DNA of 14,677 nt from Acidimicrobiia bacterium (GCA_029863035.1 JAOTWH010000038.1:1-14677), one strand, 5' to 3'; counted from the first letter of the stretch, positions 7,532-14,426 are shown. Translations and numbers: made by a program. The notes: generated by a model not told the origin, from the letters alone.

Positions 7532-8728
7532 ATGTTACGGGTTCTGGCTCTGGCGGCCCAGGGCGTGCTCATGGCGCTCATTCTCTACGATCTGGTGGTC
7601 TCGCTTTGGGGGTGGCGCCAGCCTGCGAGGTCGCTTCCGGGTCGGCGCGATCTGAGATTCCGGGTGGTGATAGCGGCCCACAACGAGCAACAGGCGATAG
7701 GCACCCTGTTGAACGACCTGGCCGCGCAGGACCACCCTGCCAACTTGGTGCGGATCTGCGTCGTCGCCGATCGCTGCGATGACGACACCGCCGCCGTGGC
7801 ATCAGCCAGCGCCGAGGTAGTGGAACGCACCGACGGACCAGATGGCAAGGGTGCCGCCCTGCGCTGGTACCTGGAGGGATATCCCCTTGACAGCGATGAG
7901 ACATTGGTCGTGCTCGATGCTGATAACCGGGTGCCGCTCCAGTTGCTGTCACGTTTCGGCGACGAGTTGTCGCAAGAACGCCCGGCCGTACAGGCGTACC
8001 TCGACGTGACCAATCCCGATGCCTCGTGGTTGGCCACCGCGTCGGCCTTGACCTATTGGGCCAGCAACCGGATGGTCCAATTGGCCCGCCGCAACCTTGG
8101 CTGGTCCCCAGATCTCGGCGGAACGGCGATGGCGATTTCGGCAGCTGCTTTGGAGTCGGCAGGCGGCTTCGGTGATTCGCTAACCGAGGACAAGGACCTA
8201 GGAGCTCGACTGGCCCTGGCCGGTCACAAAGTGGGTTGGCTGCATGACGTCAGGGTGCGCGACGAGAAACCAGAGACGACGGCCGTCACAGTTCGCCAGC
8301 GGGCTCGCTGGGTTGCCGGCAAGCGCTCGGTTAGTCGACAGCACTTTGTCCCGCTGCTGGGGGCGGCCATCAGGCGAGCATCGCTTGGTCTGTTCGATCA
8401 AGCGATGCGATTGATCCATCCGGGAAGGTCTCTGGTGGCCTTGATAGCCGCCGTGATGGCGGTGGTAGCAGCTCTCATAGATACCTCGTTGATCTTTCCA
8501 TGGCCCTTGTGGGCGGGGGCGGCGCTGATCTACTTTCTCGCACCCATCGCCTTCTTGAAGCGCGACGGCGTGTCGGGCCGTTACCTGGTGCGCTACCCCG
8601 TGGTCGTGTTGCTAGCCGTGCTGTGGCTGCCGATACGGGTGATGAGCATGGGTGGCCGCGGTTGGTATCACACTCCGCACGAGGCCACGAGCGAATCCAG
8701 CCTCGACGAGCGTCCCGACCGGCCGTAG
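7532..8728 (+). CDS. Membrane-bound GT2 glycosyltransferase (QxxRW type)
   Basis: A 398-residue membrane GT2 enzyme. An N-terminal hydrophobic segment (about residues 4-26) is followed by the cytosolic catalytic domain: VVIAAHNEQ, CVVADRCDDDT, DAD at 119-121, TED at 198-200 and QRARW at 226-230. This D, DxD, ED, QxxRW set defines processive-type GT2 enzymes (cellulose/chitin/hyaluronan synthase-like), though many members are not processive. Three hydrophobic stretches follow (about 280-295, 305-322, 336-352). Donor and product are unknown. ATG 7532 is preferred over a frame-open GTG at 7382: it begins with the membrane helix, has TACGCT correctly placed upstream, and avoids a 116-bp overlap with wecB. 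The rmlC ATG follows after 13 bp. Confidence 0.85.
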   Translation: MLRVLALAAQGVLMALILYDLVVSLWGWRQPARSLPGRRDLRFRVVIAAHNEQQAIGTLLNDLAAQDHPANLVRICVVADRCDDDTAAVASASAEVVERTDGPDGKGAALRWYLEGYPLDSDETLVVLDADNRVPLQLLSRFGDELSQERPAVQAYLDVTNPDASWLATASALTYWASNRMVQLARRNLGWSPDLGGTAMAISAAALESAGGFGDSLTEDKDLGARLALAGHKVGWLHDVRVRDEKPETTAVTVRQRARWVAGKRSVSRQHFVPLLGAAIRRASLGLFDQAMRLIHPGRSLVALIAAVMAVVAALIDTSLIFPWPLWAGAALIYFLAPIAFLKRDGVSGRYLVRYPVVVLLAVLWLPIRVMSMGGRGWYHTPHEATSESSLDERPDRP

Positions 8729-8729
8729 C

Positions 8730-8735
8730 TATCGT
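8730..8735 (+). promoter_or_regulatory. TANNNT -10 element for rmlC
   Basis: TATCGT ends 6 nt before the ATG at 8742, inside the 13-bp gap after the GT2 gene. The spacing equals that at 2353 and 7532. No ribosome-binding site fits between. rmlC might therefore be made both by read-through and from its own leaderless transcript. Confidence 0.45.
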
Positions 8736-8741
8736 CAGGCC

Positions 8742-9290
8742 ATGAGGGCCACCCACCACGAACTCGATGGCCTGATGGTCGTAGATCCTGATGTCCACCT
8801 GGACTCGCGCGGTTTCTTCCTGGAGAGCTTCAATCAGCAAGCCTTCGGCCACGCCACCGGAGTGGACGCCACCTTCGTACAGGACAACCAGTCGCGCTCT
8901 TCGAAAGGAGTGCTGCGTGGGCTGCACTACCAATCGCCCCAACCTCAGGGCAAGTTGGTGCGCTGTGCCCGCGGCAGTGTGTTCGATGTTGCGGTGGATA
9001 TCCGCGCCAGCTCGCCGACCTTCGGCAAGGTGGCTGTTGTCGAGTTGTCGGAGGAGAATCACCGCCAGTTGTGGGTGCCGGAGGGGTTCGCCCACGGATT
9101 CCTCGTGACATCGGACGTGGCAGATCTCCTGTACAAGACCACCGGCTATTACTCCCCAGGGTCGTCTCACACCATCGCCTGGGATGACCCCGATCTCGCC
9201 ATCCCATGGCCACTCGGTGGCGACCAGCCCATCTTGTCCAGTGGCGATTCGGCTGGAGTTGCCCTAGCCGACGCTGTCCTCTTCCCTTAG
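8742..9290 (+). CDS. rmlC: dTDP-4-dehydrorhamnose 3,5-epimerase
   Basis: Epimerises dTDP-4-keto-6-deoxyglucose at C3 and C5 to dTDP-4-keto-L-rhamnose, the third step of dTDP-L-rhamnose synthesis; a cytosolic, dimeric cupin. The 182-residue product is full length. It has DSRGFFLESF at 21-30, QDNQSRSSKGVLRGLHYQ with the catalytic His62, VDIR, PEGFAHGF around His118, and YKTTGYYSP with the canonical Tyr131. ATG 8742 gives the usual family N-terminus; a frame-open alternative at 8652 overlaps the previous gene and adds unrelated sequence. RmlA is encoded about 5 kb upstream with other genes between, so the rml pathway is scattered rather than in one operon. The stop codon lies in the left arm of a hairpin shared with the convergent gene. 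Confidence 0.95.
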   Translation: MRATHHELDGLMVVDPDVHLDSRGFFLESFNQQAFGHATGVDATFVQDNQSRSSKGVLRGLHYQSPQPQGKLVRCARGSVFDVAVDIRASSPTFGKVAVVELSEENHRQLWVPEGFAHGFLVTSDVADLLYKTTGYYSPGSSHTIAWDDPDLAIPWPLGGDQPILSSGDSAGVALADAVLFP

Positions 9291-9319
9291 TTGAGCTGTC
9301 CTGTTCGCCTCAGCTCAAC
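9290..9319. terminator. Hairpin spanning both convergent stop codons
   Basis: GTTGAGCTG (9290-9298), a 12-nt loop, and CAGCTCAAC (9311-9319) form a perfect 9-bp stem. The left arm begins at the last base of the rmlC stop and the right arm overlaps the opposite gene's stop. No long T-run follows on either side, as is common in high-GC actinobacteria, so its strength is unknown, but its position suits a bidirectional terminator. Confidence 0.6.
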
Positions 9320-10188
9320 AGTTGTCTCAAGCCGTCTTCTAGGTCAATCTGAGGACTCCAGCCGGGGAGCACCGTCCCCTGCCACGGTTGGCGAATGGAG
9401 CGGGCTCCGAGTTCGTACGCGCCTACCGCGACGGGGACAGGCGCCCCCGAAGCCTTCTCCCACACCGTGACTATCTGGGCCAGCGTCAGTGCAGTTTCGC
9501 CTCTCAGCGCGAAAGCCTGGTTGCGCAACGAGGCCGGATCGGACAGTGTCAGCTCAGCGGCGTGGATCACGGCCCTGGCGATGTCGTCCACGTGGATCAA
9601 GTGCATGAACACGTCCTCGGCCGGCAACCCAAGTGGAGCTCCGCTTCGTTGCGCCTCATGTATTGCCTTGGTGAACTTGGGGCGATCGTCGTTCGGTCCG
9701 TAGACGTCATAGATGCGGAGTCGAGCGACGGCGAGCTGGCCGGCATCCTCGTAATAGCCGGCCAGGTCCTCGCATGCCTGCTTGGTGGCCGCATAGAGGC
9801 TGAGGGGTCGATATTGGTCGCTCTCGAAGTGCTGGAATGCGGTGCCGGTTATCACCATGCCTTTGGTCTCGCTGGTGACCGCGGCGGCTTCGGCCACCTG
9901 AGCGCAGAAGGCGACATTGGCGGCGATCAGGTGGTCGACATCGTTGGGGGAGTGGTCCTTCACATAAAGGGCCGCAAGGTGCAACACGACCTCGGGACGG
10001 GATGCGGCGAAGAGATCCACCATGGATTCTGTGGTCCCGCCATGCACCAAGACGTTGGTTCCCTCGAGGCCCTCGGTGTCCGAGGTGGACCGGACGATGG
10101 CATTCACCTCTACGCCCGCGGATACCAGTTGGCGAGTGACGGCTTTGCCCAGGAAGCCGCTGGCTCCGCTAAGCGCGACGCGGTTCAT
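9310..10188 (-). CDS. Extended SDR: NAD(P)-dependent nucleotide-sugar epimerase/reductase
   Basis: A 292-residue cytosolic enzyme of the extended short-chain dehydrogenase family. GASGFLG (residues 8-14) is the Rossmann dinucleotide loop, LHLAALY the structural block near 69-75, and TGTAFQHF (114-121) supplies the catalytic Ser/Thr position. YAATK (132-136) is the Tyr-x3-Lys pair, and RIYDVYGPND and HLIHVDDIARAV follow. These features match NDP-sugar 4-ketoreductases and epimerases. The xGTxxQxF then YAATKQxxED pattern recalls a subset acting on CDP- or dTDP-deoxysugars. It does not have the usual RmlD N-terminus (GxxGQLG), but a reductase role on a 4-keto sugar made with RmlA/RmlC products remains possible. 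It is transcribed towards rmlC and divergently from the DPM1-like gene. No good ribosome-binding site is seen. Confidence 0.85.
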   Translation of the reverse strand: MNRVALSGASGFLGKAVTRQLVSAGVEVNAIVRSTSDTEGLEGTNVLVHGGTTESMVDLFAASRPEVVLHLAALYVKDHSPNDVDHLIAANVAFCAQVAEAAAVTSETKGMVITGTAFQHFESDQYRPLSLYAATKQACEDLAGYYEDAGQLAVARLRIYDVYGPNDDRPKFTKAIHEAQRSGAPLGLPAEDVFMHLIHVDDIARAVIHAAELTLSDPASLRNQAFALRGETALTLAQIVTVWEKASGAPVPVAVGAYELGARSIRQPWQGTVLPGWSPQIDLEDGLRQLLS

Positions 10189-10311
10189 TCGTGTCCGGCC
10201 GATCTGCCATGTTGGTCAAGCTAACTCCGGGGCCTCCGGATGCAAGCCCTCTAAGCTGGCGCCGCAGCGCGACATGCGTGCAAGGCAGCGAGACAAGAGC
10301 GGATCGGGGCC
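10189..10311. promoter_or_regulatory. Divergent intergenic region with a short palindrome
   Basis: 123 bp between divergent genes. It holds TCCGG-GGCCT-CCGGA (10226-10240), an inverted repeat with 5-bp arms that could be an operator or just a GC-rich coincidence. Candidate -10 hexamers are TAGCTT (minus, 10224-10219) and TAAGCT (plus, 10252-10257); neither has a good -35. The plus gene also has GGATCGGGG just before its ATG, so it probably has a real leader. Confidence 0.3.
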
Positions 10312-11004
10312 ATGAGAACCGTTGTAGTCGTACCCGCATTCAACGAGCAGGACTCCGTTGGAGAGGTGGTGAAGCGCATTGCGGCAGCCGGTCTGCCGGC
10401 AGTGGTGGTAGACGACGGTTCCACCGATTCCACAGCCGTTGAAGCCGAGACAGCAGGCGCACGCGTGCTGCGCTTACCAGTCAACATCGGGGTGGGCGGT
10501 GCACTGCGCACCGGATTCGCCTACGCGGTCGGGAAGGGCTTCGAGCGGGTGGTACAGGTCGACGCAGATCTACAGCACGACCCTTCCTTGATTCCAGCGC
10601 TGCTAGAGGCAGCGGACCACACCGGTGCCGAGCTTGTGATCGGTTCGCGCTTCGCAGCCGGTGACTATGCGGTAAGCGGGGTGCGGCGTGCTCTCATGAG
10701 AATGCTGGCCCGCCTGGTATCTCGCACCGTCGGGAGCGAACTGGACGACGTAACTTCGGGCTTTCGAGTGATCTCCCAGCCGCTATTGCGCCGCTTCGCC
10801 GCCGACTACCCGACGGAGTACCTCGGCGACACGGTCGAGGCGATCCTTTTGGCCCACAAGCACGGCGCCACCGTTGCTCAGGTGCCCGTAGAGATGGCGC
10901 CCCGGTCCAGCGGCAGCTCAGTCTCCCGTGTCCACGCCGCCGGGCAACTGGCTCGGGTGTTGTTCGCCATGGCGGTTCGATCGTGGGGGAGGAACCCCTC
11001 GTGA
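10312..11004 (+). CDS. GT2 glycosyltransferase, DPM1 / polyprenyl-phosphate sugar synthase-like
   Basis: A 230-residue soluble GT2 protein. VVVPAFNEQ starts the fold, DDGSTD at 34-39 binds the nucleotide, DADLQHD at 84-90 is the metal site, and IGSRF and DVTSGFRVIS follow. This is the dolichol-phosphate mannose synthase-like class, which moves a hexose from an NDP donor to polyprenyl phosphate. No C-terminal membrane helices are present, so it probably depends on a membrane partner. Its stop overlaps the start of the DUF2304 gene by 4 bp (GTGA), a pairing seen repeatedly in actinobacteria and archaea. The product could feed a GT-C enzyme such as the one encoded at 950-2353; that link is inference. 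The ATG is preceded by a purine-rich GGATCGGGG. Confidence 0.9.
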   Translation: MRTVVVVPAFNEQDSVGEVVKRIAAAGLPAVVVDDGSTDSTAVEAETAGARVLRLPVNIGVGGALRTGFAYAVGKGFERVVQVDADLQHDPSLIPALLEAADHTGAELVIGSRFAAGDYAVSGVRRALMRMLARLVSRTVGSELDDVTSGFRVISQPLLRRFAADYPTEYLGDTVEAILLAHKHGATVAQVPVEMAPRSSGSSVSRVHAAGQLARVLFAMAVRSWGRNPS

Positions 11005-11387
11005 GCACAGCAGCACAGATCTTGGTGCTGGGCATAGCCGGCATCGCCCTCGTCCTCATCGTGTGGCTGGTAAGGCGCGGGAGCCTCAAAGAGCGATTCG
11101 CGCTGGTGTGGACCGCGATCGGTGTTGGCATGGTCGCCCTTGCATTGCTGCGACCAGTGCTCGATCGGTTGTCAGAGAATCTCGGCATCGAGTCCGGCAC
11201 CACCACGCTGTTCTTGATCGCGATCTTGTTCCTGCTTGGCCTGGTGCTGCACCTGTCGGTGATCGTCTCTCGGTTGGAGGAGAAGGTGCGAGACCTGGCC
11301 GAGGCTCATGCCTTGGCCGAGGCTGCCCACCAGGACGGGAAATCAAATAAGTTCGAGGCGACGGTCCGCCCGACGGACGACGGGTAG
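11001..11387 (+). CDS. DUF2304 small membrane protein
   Basis: A 128-residue protein with three hydrophobic segments (about 6-24, 34-51 and 66-88), then a charged, Ala/Glu-rich stretch (SRLEEKVRDLAEAHALAEAA) that may form a coiled coil. The layout and the RRGSLKERFALVW motif fit DUF2304, a family usually found beside DPM1-like transferases. A role as membrane anchor or partner of that transferase is inferred from this neighbourhood. GTG 11001 was chosen because it overlaps the upstream stop (GTGA) and has GGGGGAGGAA about 8 nt before it; a frame-open GTG at 10983 lacks such support. The last 45 bp overlap the 3' end of the convergent GT2 gene. Confidence 0.85.
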   Translation: MSTAAQILVLGIAGIALVLIVWLVRRGSLKERFALVWTAIGVGMVALALLRPVLDRLSENLGIESGTTTLFLIAILFLLGLVLHLSVIVSRLEEKVRDLAEAHALAEAAHQDGKSNKFEATVRPTDDG

Positions 11388-12392
11388 CACCAGCTTTCTG
11401 TAGCCGCCGAGGATCCGCCCGGCCAGGCGGGCGCCGCGAGGTACTCGCACCTCTGTGATCCCACCGAAGCTTGACCCCATCGCCTCCAGGAGCGTCGCAT
11501 CACCCACCGTGCGCTCCTGCTGGATGCGGCGATACCACTGTTGGATAGAGCGTCTCTGGCGCCAAGCAGCAGGCCAGCTGCGTAACTTGGCTCCCGCCCA
11601 CCCGTCTCGCACCGCAACGACCAGTACGCCGATCTCGACCAGGACCAGAGCAGGCACCAGCAACACCAGCGTGCCGCGTCGGTAGTTGGACCAGAGCAGT
11701 ACCAGTCGGTTGCGTTCGAGCAGGAACATCTTTTCGGAGTTGCGCGAGAAGTCATAGTCGTGCACCACGACAGAGCGGGGCACCCGAACCGAACTGAGCC
11801 CGAGAGTGCTGAGGCGCCACCCCAGATCGACGTCTTCGTGGTACATGCCCAGTTCTGGCCTGAAACCACCGCTCCGTTCCCACACGGAGCGCTTCATGGC
11901 CATGGCGGCGCCTGGTGTGAACGGAACGGTGACGAGGTCGGAACCTGCGTCCAGAGAGGATCCGATCTCGCTGGCCCAAGCAAGACCGAAATAGGACAAC
12001 TCGCCGCCAGTCGTGTTGGTGGTCCCCGGTTGGGCCGCTAGTTCCAGCGTTGCGGTGGCCGAGCCAACGGAATCGTCACCCAGGGCGTCGACCAGCAGCG
12101 GGAGCCACCCGGGACGCACCACAACATCTGGGGTCACGAAAGCGAGGGTGTCGAAACTGGCCGCCTCTACGCCTCGATGGCACCCGGCCGCGAGGCCAAG
12201 GTTCTCTTCTGCGGCGATCAACTCGACCGGATAGCCCGCGACGATGGCAGTTGTGTTGTCGCTTGATGCGTTGTCCACAACGATGATCTGCTCGGGGCCC
12301 GCCGGGTCGTCCATCAGCGCAGCCAGACACGCACCAATATGGCGTTCGGAGTTGTAGGTGACGATCACGACCGATGCCGTGACTCGACTCAC
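11343..12392 (-). CDS. GT2 glycosyltransferase, rhamnosyltransferase-like
   Basis: A 349-residue protein. VVIVTYNSE opens the GT2 domain, VVDNASSDN (residues 38-46) binds nucleotide, ENLGLAAG follows, TPD at 87-89 stands at the metal-site position where relatives have NPD or NAD, and GMYHEDVDLGWRL carries the catalytic-base ED pair. This arrangement matches WbbL-like rhamnosyl- or related transferases; the donor is unproven, although dTDP-rhamnose from RmlA/RmlC is a natural candidate. A hydrophobic segment (LLVPALVLVEIGVLVVAV) near 240-260 suggests membrane association. GTG 12392 is preferred over long upstream extensions: it overlaps the SpoIID-like gene's TGA by 4 bp (GTGA), has GGGGG just upstream, and the GT2 fold begins immediately after. 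It should be translationally coupled to the secreted protein gene. Confidence 0.87.
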   Translation of the reverse strand: MSRVTASVVIVTYNSERHIGACLAALMDDPAGPEQIIVVDNASSDNTTAIVAGYPVELIAAEENLGLAAGCHRGVEAASFDTLAFVTPDVVVRPGWLPLLVDALGDDSVGSATATLELAAQPGTTNTTGGELSYFGLAWASEIGSSLDAGSDLVTVPFTPGAAMAMKRSVWERSGGFRPELGMYHEDVDLGWRLSTLGLSSVRVPRSVVVHDYDFSRNSEKMFLLERNRLVLLWSNYRRGTLVLLVPALVLVEIGVLVVAVRDGWAGAKLRSWPAAWRQRRSIQQWYRRIQQERTVGDATLLEAMGSSFGGITEVRVPRGARLAGRILGGYRKLVLPVVRRADRRLELI

Positions 12393-12973
12393 GGCCCCCA
12401 GAACCCAGCGACAGGTGACATGTTGGATGCACCCATCTCGATCACCACGTTGGCGGTGGGTTGGGAATAGGTGTCCCGTAGATAGAACGTCACGTCGGAG
12501 GGTCGGAACACGCCGACGGTGTCTATGCCGTCTCCGTTCCAGTCTCCGGCGAAGATGCGATCCCCTGCCTGGGCGCCCGCGTACACATAGCTGAACTCCA
12601 CGAAAGTGGTATGCCCACCGGTGAAGTAGACGGTCTTGTTGGACGGCCGATAAACGGCGACGGTGTCCACCCCATCTCCGTTCCAATCCCCGGCCAGCGG
12701 GATATCGCCGCTGTCGCCAAACATGAACTCGATATCGGCGATGCCCTGGTCGTTGGTATTGCGCAGGTAGAACTTGCCCTCCGATGGCCGATAGATGGCG
12801 ACGGTATCTACCCCGTCTCCATCCCAATCACCAGCTATCGGGACGTCTCCCGGGTCGCCGTAATAGATTTGGATATCGGCGATGCCCTGGTCGTTGGTGT
12901 TGCGCAGGAAGAGGAATCCGGTGCTCTGTCTATAGAGGCCGAGAGTTTCCACCCCGTCGCCGTTCCAGTCGCC
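12389..12973 (-). repeat. Tandem 47-codon coding repeats (GDWNGDG units)
   Basis: Four copies of a roughly 141-bp unit encode GDWNGDG(V/I)DT followed by (Y/F)RPS, FYLR and a variable strand. The cores are spaced 47, 47 and 48 codons apart. The final AGFWGP at the protein end falls where a fifth GDWNGDG would start, so the array stops at a degenerate unit boundary. Confidence 0.85.
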
Positions 12974-14419
12974 GGTGTATGGAATGTCTTCGTTGTTCCC
13001 GTAGTAGAAGGACTTGATCGAGCCGTCAGGGTTGCGCAGATACCACAATCCAGTTACCGGATCGTGGAGTCCGACGTTCTTCGGCGTCGGTCCGGTGGCG
13101 GCGAATATGGTGTTGACATTGAACCAGATGGATTTCACGCCCAGGTTGGACCGAGCCCAGTCGCCGGTGTGGTGAACCTCCGTCGAGCTCCCGTCCTTGA
13201 TGCCTCGCATGACGAAGTCGGTAACGGCTTGGCCGCCGAGGGTGCGGGCCAGGACAGCCACATTGGAAAGGACATCTAGCCCGGCTGCCGCCGCCACTGT
13301 CTCGCGGCTCACCGCCTTGGTCCACGAGGAGTTGGGGTTGAAGGCGTCGAGCGAGCCGGGATCCGGCACCGAAACCAGATACGGAAGCTGGGCGCCTCCC
13401 CAGATCTCGGAGTTGTTCTCGGTACGACCTGCCGACGACGACGAGTAGAAGGCAGTAACCACCTGGCCCCCATAGGCCACCACCTGGCCGAGAGTGTTGT
13501 TGACTGCGTTCACCCAGTTGACGTCGTCAACGCCGTCCTCCTTGATCCAGCCAACGTAGGCCTGATCCCTAGTGCTGGAGTACAGATGGCATCCACATTC
13601 TGCCCTGGTCGTCTCGGGCGAGTAGCCAGCGGCTAGGGCCTTGCTAACCGCATAGCTGCGTCCGGCTATGGCCTGTGCCTGGAGGGCCTGTGCATGCCAA
13701 GTGGAGGGCATCTCACCCAGCCCGTACAGGTACTGTTCGATGTCGATCGCGAGGTTGACGTGGAAAAGGCTGGTGTCGGAGAACTTGTGCCTGATCTTCA
13801 GTTCGCCCCGTGCGTAGATCAAGCCGGTGTCGGGGAGGTAGATCTTGCCGCCCGGCTGTGATGACCAGTTGATGCTGGCATGGCAGTCACCCTCGTTGCC
13901 CTGGGGTACCCAGGCCCCTGCCACGTCCTTGAAGAACTGGCACCGGGCCGGGATGGCGTCGCCCACCCGGAGGAACCGCCAGCTTTCACCTGCGGCGGGA
14001 TGGACCGACTTGCCAGGTGGACACTCCCCTTCCAGGTCTCCCCGCTGACACAGATCGACAGTTGCATCAGCAGGCCAGGGCAGGTTCTCGCATGGTCCCG
14101 GTTGGTTGTCGCAAACCACGAAGTCGAAGTAGAAGCGATCCTGCAGCAGCCCGATCCAGAGCGGGTTGGGGAAGGTGGTAAGACCGCTCACCGGCGCCAC
14201 CGTTGCGCCCTGGTAGTAGTACGAGATGATCTCGGACGCACTGGACCCGTTGGTGGCCATGTACTGAGCCCCATATTGGGTCATGCCGATGCCATGGCCC
14301 CAGCCCGCTCCCTCGAATACCACCTCGTCGGCTGCCGATGCGGGAGCAGCCATCACCCCCGTCATCAAGGAAACCAGGGTGAGAACTTGGATGGTGTTGC
14401 GGACGGAGCGCATGGTCAC
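12389..14419 (-). CDS. Secreted SpoIID/LytB-domain protein with C-terminal FG-GAP-like repeats
   Basis: A 676-residue exported protein. Signal peptide: Arg-containing N-terminus, hydrophobic core, likely cleavage after APASA (residue 29). Next comes GAGWGHGIGMTQYGAQ (about 37-52). In classic SpoIID this motif sits at the C-terminal end of the domain; here it comes first. The core follows: LGEMPSTWHAQALQAQAIAG with the presumed catalytic Glu at 236, CGCHLYSSTRDQAYVGW, and VVTAFYSSSSAGRTE. SpoIID-family enzymes cleave stripped peptidoglycan glycan strands as lytic transglycosylases. From about residue 445 come 47-residue repeats with GDWNGDGVDT cores at 483, 530, 577 and 625, resembling Ca-binding FG-GAP/VCBS-type repeats, probably for cell-surface binding. 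GTG 14419 has GAGG 8 nt upstream; ATG 14413 is the alternative. It is coupled to the following GT2 gene. Confidence 0.9.
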   Translation of the reverse strand: MTMRSVRNTIQVLTLVSLMTGVMAAPASAADEVVFEGAGWGHGIGMTQYGAQYMATNGSSASEIISYYYQGATVAPVSGLTTFPNPLWIGLLQDRFYFDFVVCDNQPGPCENLPWPADATVDLCQRGDLEGECPPGKSVHPAAGESWRFLRVGDAIPARCQFFKDVAGAWVPQGNEGDCHASINWSSQPGGKIYLPDTGLIYARGELKIRHKFSDTSLFHVNLAIDIEQYLYGLGEMPSTWHAQALQAQAIAGRSYAVSKALAAGYSPETTRAECGCHLYSSTRDQAYVGWIKEDGVDDVNWVNAVNNTLGQVVAYGGQVVTAFYSSSSAGRTENNSEIWGGAQLPYLVSVPDPGSLDAFNPNSSWTKAVSRETVAAAAGLDVLSNVAVLARTLGGQAVTDFVMRGIKDGSSTEVHHTGDWARSNLGVKSIWFNVNTIFAATGPTPKNVGLHDPVTGLWYLRNPDGSIKSFYYGNNEDIPYTGDWNGDGVETLGLYRQSTGFLFLRNTNDQGIADIQIYYGDPGDVPIAGDWDGDGVDTVAIYRPSEGKFYLRNTNDQGIADIEFMFGDSGDIPLAGDWNGDGVDTVAVYRPSNKTVYFTGGHTTFVEFSYVYAGAQAGDRIFAGDWNGDGIDTVGVFRPSDVTFYLRDTYSQPTANVVIEMGASNMSPVAGFWGP
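12731..12908 (-). repeat. 37-bp near-identical direct repeat within the array
   Basis: 12731-12767 and 12872-12908 match at 36 of 37 positions, 141 bp apart, and encode NTNDQGIADI twice. Identity at the DNA level, not only in protein, suggests recent duplication or gene conversion between two units. Confidence 0.85.
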
Positions 14420-14426
14420 AGAATCG

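Noticed and set aside
7498..7581. 28-codon N-terminal extension of wecB
   Set aside because: It runs into the divergent GT2 coding region, has no family similarity, and the inner ATG has GAGGG at good spacing.
12393..12827. 145-codon upstream extension of the rhamnosyltransferase-like GT2
   Set aside because: It is an alternative frame of the repeat array; the biased composition mirrors the GDWNGDG codons, and the GTGA start explains the gene.
12389..12973. Tandem repeats as a possible CRISPR or mobile-element signature
   Set aside because: The repeats are in frame, 141 bp long and encode conserved GDWNGDG units; there are no spacers, short palindromic repeats or cas/transposase genes.
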